Source of the DNA: Distichodus sexfasciatus
Taxonomy: Eukaryota > Chordata > Actinopteri > Characiformes > Distichodontidae
Direction: 5' to 3'
Length of the DNA stretch: 64,000 bases
NCBI GenBank assembly: GCA_032718565.1
Contig: JAVGVS010000010.1
Location: 5,770,318 to 5,834,317 of the forward strand
In this document: positions 56,901-64,000 of the stretch, one piece after another
How the letters are laid out: each line of letters opens with the position of its first letter
Numbering within the stretch: the stretch's first letter is position 1
Notes under the pieces: model-generated
Told to the model about the DNA's origin: nothing
Database searches by the model: none
Seen by the model: only the letters and a program-made list of their open reading frames with translations
Program-made: the position numbers and the translations under genes

Positions 56901-59900
56901 GACCGATTTGTGTTGTTCTCTCAGCTAATTGCTTGCTTTGCTATCTAACCCCAGGTGGCATGGAGGAACTGACTTTAGAGCAAATCAAGAAAAAGTCAGA
57001 TCTGGAAGAGGACATTGACTTTGAACATGGTATGCAGAGTATTTCTGTGTTTTATATGTATAATTCAGAGGCCTCTATTAATAGCTGTTGTTGTAGGTTA
57101 GCTAACTAACCTCTTCCTTATGTTGTAACTATTCGTGTGAAATCAACATCACCATGAGATAAAGTAATTGAACCAAGAACTTGGATTTGAACTGATGCTG
57201 CTTTCTTTCTTCTCTAGATTTACTGATGGTTGCTCCAGGGCTAAAAGCCGGCATGGACTTCAGTGACAAAGGTGTGCATTGTTTTTTTTCCATGACTACC
57301 CTATTCTTCAATCGTTAAGGTGATGTCCTTACCCAATCTGACTCTGTCTGTTCTCTCAATGATGCAGAAAACAAAACCACAAAAGGAGACGTGAACCTGA
57401 TGTCCCTCCTGTCCAGTTTTGATAACATTATTGATCCCTTGCTTGAGGAAAAAGAGCCAGAGGTAGAAAGCAAAGAGACTACAAAACTTCCCAGAACCAA
57501 CAGTCTGGAAGATTTGGGCATCAAGGTAAAGCAAGCAAAAGTACTTTCACCATCAAAACCATAACCGGTAGTTATTTTTGTACAATATTTTATTAAACGT
57601 TCATACGGAGTGCTATTTTGTATCTCTTCTAGGTTGCAGCACCATCTGCTTCAGCTGCAGTTACAGCAGGCAAGGTGGATGAAGGAGTGAAAAAAGAGAA
57701 GGAGGAAAAGAAGTGGGCTTTCTTGGTGGATATCACCACTCCCTGTGAGGACTTCTACAAACGGATTCCTAATCCTGCTTTAAAGGTGACAGAAATGGGC
57801 CTTTCTTGGCAGTGCTCTTCTGCACAAAGCTACTGTGTAATATAAAGTGCATTTTTAGAACACCATAATGTCAGTTTTCTCTCAATAAAGTGAAATATCT
57901 ATTTTTTAATTAGTATAGGATTTCATTTGAAAGTTAACTAGATGCCTACCAAAAGTGGTTTTGCTCAGAGTTACTGCTTCTTTAAGTGCATTTACATTTA
58001 CAATTATGGTATTTAGCGGACATTCTTATCCAGAGCGCCAGGGCAACTTAGGGTTAAGGATGGAATGATGGTGGTGCTGGAGGTAGGATTTAAAACCCAC
58101 AACATCTGTGTCTGGAGAGAAGTGTCTTAACCACTAAACCACCATCACCCCCAGTGCAGAGTGTGTTCTGTTGGCTTTGGTGTCTTCTGATGATATTGTT
58201 CAATGTTAATTAATTGTGAAGCTTAGAGCATAGTTACATTTGACATGTTTTTAAACAGCCAAAGGAATCGAGCACCAAACAGTCATTAGTTGCTGACACA
58301 AATCTAGAAGGGTGCAAAATTAGCAATGACTGGGTTTGTAACAGCTGTGTGTTTCTGTGTGTTTCAGTATCCATTTGAGCTGGACGTTTTTCAGAAGCAG
58401 GCCATCCTCAGACTGGAGGCACACGATTCTGTGTTTGTTGCTGCTCACACTTCCGCTGGCAAGACTGTGGTGGCAGAATATGCCATTGCACTCTCTCAGA
58501 AACACATGACCAGGTATGTGTGTGTGTGTGTGTGTGCATGCATCCGCGTGTTCTTCTGTACAAGTAGTCGGGTCTAAAAGTAACACTAGGGAGCACCAGA
58601 CCAAAAACGTATTTCCTCTTGTGAAACTCTTGTGCAACAACTTTGAACTTCAACAATTATAAGAATAAATTACAGATTTCTTTTTTATCCAGTTCTCATG
58701 AATTGATGATTTGATGTTTAGTATTTGTTTGGTTAATACACATGGTGAAGATGTTTCATCTCTGAGTGATTAAATCTTTATTTTGGTATGTTGATGTGAG
58801 CAGTTTTGATCTGCTAGATTGTGTCCTGAATACATAGCTCATAGGATTTTTAATTTCAAATCTTTTAATTTCCAAATCTATATAACAAAAAAATCATATT
58901 TTGATCTTTCAACTATATGTTTGTCTGCAAATATGGGTGTCTGAGTTTGTGTAAGCCTATTTTAATTGTTATCTTTTTAGTCTATAAATGTGCCACATTC
59001 ATGGCTCACTAGCGTGTTTTAATATATTGCAAGATGAATTACAGCCACATATTTATGGTAAAACCTCTTGTAAATATCTTTATTTGTCACTTGCATATGT
59101 GTGTGTGAGAGAGAAAAAATGATGCATTTCTGTAACTTATCTTGATCCATGCATATTTTCTTAGGACCATCTATACCTCCCCTATTAAAGCTCTGTCCAA
59201 TCAGAAGTTCCGGGACTTTAAGAACACATTTGGGGACGTTGGTCTTCTCACTGGAGACGTTCAGCTAAACCCAGAGGCCTCCTGTCTCATTATGACCACT
59301 GAAATATTGAGGTAATAAAGTTGCCGCGGCAGATCAACACTTTTATTAACCTTCCCTTGTACGTGGAGGACATTTGGTTTTCCCTCATTCTCTCTCCACA
59401 GATCTATGCTCTATAACGGATCTGAGGTCATTCGCGATTTGGAATGGGTCATTTTTGACGAGGTTCATTATATCAATGACACAGAGGTGACACCCGTTTT
59501 TCGTAGTTGTCAAGCGTGGTAATTGGATGCTTGTGTATAGATGTGGGCCTAACCGCCCTGTCTATTTCTCTCTCTCATTCTCATTCTCTCTCTCTTTCGT
59601 CCCCAGAGGGGTGTTGTATGGGAAGAAGTCCTGATCATGTTACCTGACCACGTTAGCATTATTTTGCTGAGTGCTACAGTGCCTAATGCTGTGGAGTTCA
59701 GTCAGTGGATCGGGTGTGTGTTTCATCCTTTAAAGCTTGTCCTACAATATCCTTATGTTACGGAATCGTACGGTGAAAGAATGATCTTTTAAAGAAAGCT
59801 TTTATGAAAAATGTCTGCTCTGTTATTCTGAATAAATGAGATGTTAGAGCAGTTAATCACGAATTAATCAAAGATGACTTTTAGAACCTCTAATTTACAT

Positions 59901-62900
59901 TTTACATTTGCGGCATTTAGCAGACACTCTTATCTAGAGCCACTTAAATTTTTCCTAATTTCGGGGACTGTCTTCTCTGAGCACAACTTGGGGTTAAGAC
60001 TACCCAAAGATAGTAGTTCTGGAGGTAGGATTCAAACCCACGACCTCTTGGTCCAGAGACGAGTGGCTTAACCACTAAACCATGACCACCAGACCACCAT
60101 CAATATGAAACTGCTGCAGATCCTATGTGTATTCAAAGCAAAAAGACAATTCCAGGACCGTTTGGCTTTGGCTTTCAGAACCTCTAATTTACATAGAAAT
60201 TGTGCATTTACATTTAGCAGACATTTTTATTCAGAGCGACTTCTATTTTTCCTTATTTCAGGGACAGTCTCCCTGGAGCAACTAGGGGTTGTTCTTGTTC
60301 AGGGACTCAGTGACAGTAGGTAGGATTCGAACCTACGACCTCTTGGTCCAGCGGCGAGGACCCTAACCACTAGTACACAACCACTAATTGACAGTCTTGC
60401 CCAGCCCTATTTTAGATACATCATTTTATATCCATGAGGAATTTGATAGTCACTTTCAAATGCAGAATTTTGAGGTATATTATTAGTTCAGAAAAACAAA
60501 GCGTGAAAACCGTCTTGTTAGTTTAGAAAAACGGAGCAAATGTTTTCATGAAAGCTTTTCTCCGAATTCTGATTTAAGAATGTAATAATTTTGGAGAAAC
60601 AGAGCATCATTTATTTTTTTTGAAGTGAACACATTTCTTTGTCATGTAACCAACTCTGTCAGTAATTATTTTATCATTCAGCACACTGTAGATTCTCATT
60701 TCCTGGGCTAGTTCTCCCTTTTTCTCTTGTCTTGTCTTCTCACTCACCTTGTCTGGGTCACTGCACTCTTTTTCTGCGCTTCAGGTCTATTAAGAAGAGA
60801 CCGATCTATGTGATAAGCACAGTGAAAAGGCCGGTGCCTTTAGAGCACTACCTCTACACAGGGAACAGCACCAAGACTCAGAAAGAGCTCTTTCTTCTGA
60901 TCGATGCTGCCGGAAACTTCCTCACCAAAGGGTACTTTGCAGAAAATGCAGTCTCTTAGAATGACTCTAGGCCTGACTGTGAGTTAGACTCTCACAGCTG
61001 TGTTGACTTGTTTTAGGTATTACACTGCCTCCGAAGCCAAAAAGGAACGCACCAGCAAACACGCCCAGTCATTTGGTGCCAAGAACGCATCACATAACAC
61101 CACGGCTAGCCAGGTTTGGGGCTTTATTTACTCACTCAAGCAGCAAAAATGACACAGCAAGAAAGACCCGAGGTCTAATGTGTATCAGCCGTCCTTTATA
61201 CACCCGCTTCCAGATTTAAGTAGTCAATGTAAAACACCACACTGAATATTGTGATGCAAACTACATTCATAAATGCAGAGATCACATTTTGCTGTGGTGT
61301 GTTCACAGTTACGAATAAGAGGTCCTCAGCTGTAGTTTTAATGATGGCTGTCATCGTAACATCATATGAATGATTTTAGCAGCAAAACAAAGTTAAAAAG
61401 TGGTAACATGAACATGAATCAGAACAGCCACTCTGACAGAGAGTAACCGAGAGATGACAACATTGCACACGCGCCCAGATAGTGGCCGATGCACTGTACC
61501 TTAATTATGCCAACATGCAAGCAAGAAAAGTCAGAAAAGTGTTCTGTTTTGAACAATCAGACTGACTGCTACATACAGTACCTTGCCCAAATGATCTTAA
61601 AAATCGTCATATCCACCACAAATAACATTTCAACAGCTGTAAGACAGCGCTGATGGAATATTAAAAATGTCTTAATTTTAAATTTTAATTTGAGTCTTCC
61701 TTATTTTACTGATTTTTCTTCTAATAAAGTAGATGTATATGTAACATTTTATGAAACTAAATTACTGTTCCTACTCTAACCTCAGTTCACCGGTTTCCCG
61801 GGCAGGCCAGTCTTCTCCTAATAGTTTGTACACATGGATCACAGTTTGCGTACAGACATGCACATCATACCATTAAATTAATTTCTGTAGATCACAGCGA
61901 TTTTATAAAATGTGTTTTCAGGTTCTGTGAGCACGCAGCAGTTAGAAATGAGGCCCTTGATCTCTTTGCTTTAGGGTTTGAAAAAGTCCAATTATAATAG
62001 ACAAAAATTGAATTTAAGTTGGTTTTTATTTAGTTTAGATATTCAAATGTAATCTTTTTTTACAATTTCTGTTTGTAACGGAATTCTTGAATTCATTAAA
62101 AAAACAAATTCTTGAAGATTTAATGTTAGACTACGATCTTTTCTCTCTTGTATTCATCCTCATTCCCTTTCACTTCCTCTCATCTGCAGGACCGCGCCAT
62201 ATGGCAGACTCTGCTCAACTTCCTGTCTGACAGGCAGCAGACGCCAGTGGTGGCCTTCACCTTCTCCCGCACGCGCTGCGATGAGAACGCTCGCTCACTC
62301 ACGTCCCTGGACCTGACCACATCATCTGAGAAGAGCGAGATCCATGCCTTCTTCCAGAAGAGTCTCAGCAGGCTTAGAGGAGGAGACCGACAGCTGCCCC
62401 AAGTATGACATAAAACGCTGCATAAAAACTTATAATAGAAGCTGCAAACTTAAATAAGTCAGGACTGTCTCTTGTGTCTAACCAGAAAGATGAAGTGGCT
62501 GTGGTTTGTTTCTCCTTTCCTTTTATACATTTATATATTAATTTGCCTCATAAACTAATTTAACTTTGATTCTAAGCTTCACCAGTGCAGGCAGTGTAAT
62601 ACTATTTGGGTTTAAAAATCATATTAAAGTAAAAATAAACAAATGCTTGGTAATCAAATGTCACTCCGTTAAGCCCGAATAATAGATGTTGCATTTCCTT
62701 TCAGTCTTAATTCTTTTGTCTAGTTAATCCTGTAAAAACAAAGATAATATTAATAACTTAGCTTTATTTTGATTACTTGGCTCTGGCAGTCACCTTGTTT
62801 GCTTTATTGTTATGTCTTTTTCCAACTTTCTCCTTTTAATTCCTTTCATTTTGTTTTAGAGACACTATTAATTTCCTAAAATTAAAAAAAAGCTCTTTGA

Positions 62901-63453
62901 GGGAACCTTGGATATTGTGTTTCTTGTCAATCCCTTATGCAACCTTCTTTTCCCCACTTTTTCCAGGCCAAGAAAATGTCTGTCCTGTTTTGGTCACAAG
63001 GGGGCATCACCCTTAAGACCGTGTTTCCCTATTTTGACCATAAGGGGGCATTCTAATGTTAATTCAGCAGCTCCTAATTTATCGTCTAAGTAGCTAGATC
63101 ATATATAATCAGCAGAACCGTCTATAAACATCATTGTCCTTTTTAACTTTTTCACTTTTATCTTTTCCACGTTTTTTTTAACACACAGCCGTCATATAAT
63201 TCTTCAGCAATTACCCGTCTAGTTTCCAGTAAAAGTCTGTGTCACGGTATGAAGTTAACACTGATGCTGTGTCATGCAGCTCTATTATAAGCATCCATTG
63301 CTCTTCTAGTTGATGATTGATTGATTGTTTTTTGCAACTCAGATCCTGCAGATGAGGGACTTGCTGAAGAGGGGCATCGGGGTGCACCACAGCGGCATCT
63401 TGCCCATCCTGAAAGAAGTCATTGAAATGCTTTTCTCAAGGGGCCTTGTGAAG
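53976..63453 (+). CDS. skiv2l: SKI2-like RNA helicase (SKIV2L / SKIC2), N-terminal part, continues beyond window
   Basis: DExH-box RNA helicase of the cytoplasmic SKI complex, which feeds RNA to the exosome. Seventeen exons: 53976-53988, 54209-54330, 54970-55091, 55497-55614, 56574-56688, 56955-57029, 57218-57271, 57368-57525, 57633-57785, 58368-58513, 59165-59311, 59402-59486, 59607-59713, 60785-60931, 61017-61113, 62190-62402, 63343-63453. All are in phase for 661 residues, about half of human SKIV2L. The N-terminal region (LPPPGPDDLPLSLLE to LGIKVAAP) precedes the helicase core. Walker A is AHTSAGKT (about 336-343), motif Ia is SPIKALSNQKF, the DEVH box is VIFDEVHYIND (427-430), and motif III is LLSATVPN. 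Later motifs are VAFTFSRTRCDE, LTTSSEKSEIH and GVHHSGILPILKEVIEMLF. The donor after exon 5 is GC, not GT. Remaining exons lie past the window. Confidence 0.97.
55673..56039. mobile_element. Tc1/mariner-type MITE in skiv2l intron 4
   Basis: The left end acagtactgtgcaaaagttt and the right end acttttgcacaggactgt are inverted copies, flanked by TA. Longer internal arms also pair (ggtacacttgcacaca near 55716 with gtgcaagtgtacct near 55872). The centre has direct repeats of caaaataatataatgacta. No coding capacity. Confidence 0.75.
56077..56158 (+). repeat. SINE-A head fragment in skiv2l intron 4
   Basis: The head ttggtgacgtagggcgtctg, B-box gggttcgaatccc, then gactggtaaaggtaccac and catgagcaaggtacc. 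It is truncated after about 80 bases. Confidence 0.7.
57990..58155 (-). repeat. tRNA-derived SINE (family B), minus orientation, skiv2l intron 9
   Basis: The inverted tail atttacaattatggtattta with ttcttatccagagcg, then ggtggtgctggaggtaggat and the inverted tRNA head gtgtcttaaccactaaacca. The B-box is worn (ttaaaacccac). Confidence 0.7.
59886..60095 (-). repeat. tRNA-derived SINE (family B), minus orientation, skiv2l intron 13
   Basis: Inverted tail gcggcatttagcagacactc, body aacttggggttaagac, inverted B-box ggattcaaaccc and inverted A-box region gtggcttaaccactaaacca. Nearly full length. Confidence 0.75.
60184..60388 (-). repeat. tRNA-derived SINE (family B), minus orientation, second copy in skiv2l intron 13
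   Basis: Inverted tail tttacatttagcagacattt, body ggacagtctccctggagc, a good inverted B-box ggattcgaaccta, and the inverted A-box region accctaaccactagtacac. It lies about 90 bases after the previous copy in the same orientation. Confidence 0.75.
61276..61322 (+). repeat. SINE-A tail fragment in skiv2l intron 15
   Basis: Contains aaatgcagagatcacatttt and gctgtggtgtgttcacagt, the 3' part of family A. The rest of the intron (61114-62189) shows nothing recognised. Confidence 0.55.
62994..63050 (+). promoter_or_regulatory. Two CTCF-like motifs in skiv2l intron 16
   Basis: TCACAAGGGGGCA (62994-63006) and CCATAAGGGGGCA (63038-63050) fit the core of the CTCF motif (CCANNAGGGGGC) in the same orientation, 44 bases apart. 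The surrounding sequence is also partly duplicated (ttttggtcacaag and ttttgaccataag), so a repeat origin is possible. Confidence 0.35.
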
Positions 63454-64000
63454 GTGTGTTCTAAAAGTGTCAGTCTGCTCAAAACATCTCATTTCATAAT
63501 CAGTAACATATTGGAGATGTAAGTTTGAGGTTTTGTGTTACGTTTATGGCCAAAACATTGAATTGTGTATCTAAAATCACTATTAATGTAACTTTTTTTC
63601 AGTAGAATGTCAGTAGTGCAGCTATTTTTAAAATCCTATAGCTTTTTCAGTAACAAACTTTTTTTGTTGCAAAGAGAAAAAAGCACAGGACATTGTTTCT
63701 CACAATAAAAAAAAAAAGAATTTAGGCACAGAGACATTTTATGCCCCTTTAGTGAAAACTTTTACTAAAAAATCTTTTATTTAGGATGCACGGTAATATC
63801 AGAATCAAATTGGAATCTGCTGATAATTGCTTCTTTTTTTTTTTTTAAAGACATCAGCATCAGACCGATGCTAAGATTTGCCTAAAAGTTTATGGTGCAT
63901 GTATTGTACACTGGAAAGGTGGCGCTTGTGCCGGACATGTCCGAGTTCAGAAATTATACCGGCCGCGTATAAAATGTATTAAAATGTATAGCGTTATTTT
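63454..64000 (+). other. skiv2l intron 17 (partial)
   Basis: No further skiv2l exon before the window ends. From about 63784 (ggatgcacggtaatatcag) the sequence resembles a degenerate terminus of a common fish interspersed repeat. It also has a poly-T run at about 63834-63847. Confidence 0.5.

Noticed and set aside
1..64000. CRISPR arrays, bacterial operons, phage or integrated viral genes
   Set aside because: Spliced vertebrate genes and fish repeats account for the window. No regularly spaced repeats, prokaryotic gene order or viral reading frames were seen.

Overview
The window is nuclear DNA of a ray-finned fish (teleost). Its genes are intron-rich and widely spaced, introns follow GT-AG rules, and both introns and intergenic DNA carry tRNA-derived SINEs, hAT-like and Tc1/mariner-like inverted-repeat elements and microsatellites typical of teleosts. 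The SINE families suggest an otocephalan (herring, catfish or characin side), but I cannot name the species.

Six protein genes can be reconstructed exon by exon, all with continuous reading frames. (1) gabbr1, + strand, last six exons (3272-12216): GABA-B receptor subunit 1 from the end of the third intracellular loop region to the C-terminus. (2) tnfa, - strand, four exons (20130-18865): TNF-alpha, with an AU-rich 3' UTR and an upstream kappa-B-like site. (3) sacm1l, + strand, 20 exons (25011-38887): the phosphoinositide phosphatase SAC1, complete at 586 aa. (4) zbtb12, + strand, four coding exons (44016-46393): BTB plus four C2H2 zinc fingers. (5) nelfe, - strand, ten coding exons (52820-49483): NELF-E with its Arg-Asp repeat and RRM, 363 aa. 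(6) skiv2l (skic2), + strand, first 17 exons (53976 to beyond the window): the SKI-complex RNA helicase, about 661 aa visible.

Five of the six genes (gabbr1, tnf, zbtb12, nelfe, skiv2l) have human orthologues in the MHC / extended MHC on chromosome 6p, and nelfe and skiv2l keep their mammalian head-to-head arrangement. The window is therefore a fish MHC-linked (class III-like) segment with sacm1l (human chromosome 3) placed inside it. The complement genes C2/CFB, which lie between ZBTB12 and NELFE in mammals, are not visible here. The genes do not form one pathway: they cover GABA signalling, inflammation, ER/Golgi phosphoinositide turnover, transcriptional regulation, Pol II pausing and cytoplasmic RNA decay.

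I found no new multi-gene system. The points most worth a second look are a textbook U12-type intron in sacm1l, a GC-AG intron in skiv2l, regulatory sequence around tnfa, an unusual basic segment in the zbtb12 linker, a few CNE-like intronic blocks near gabbr1, and several well-bounded non-autonomous transposons.
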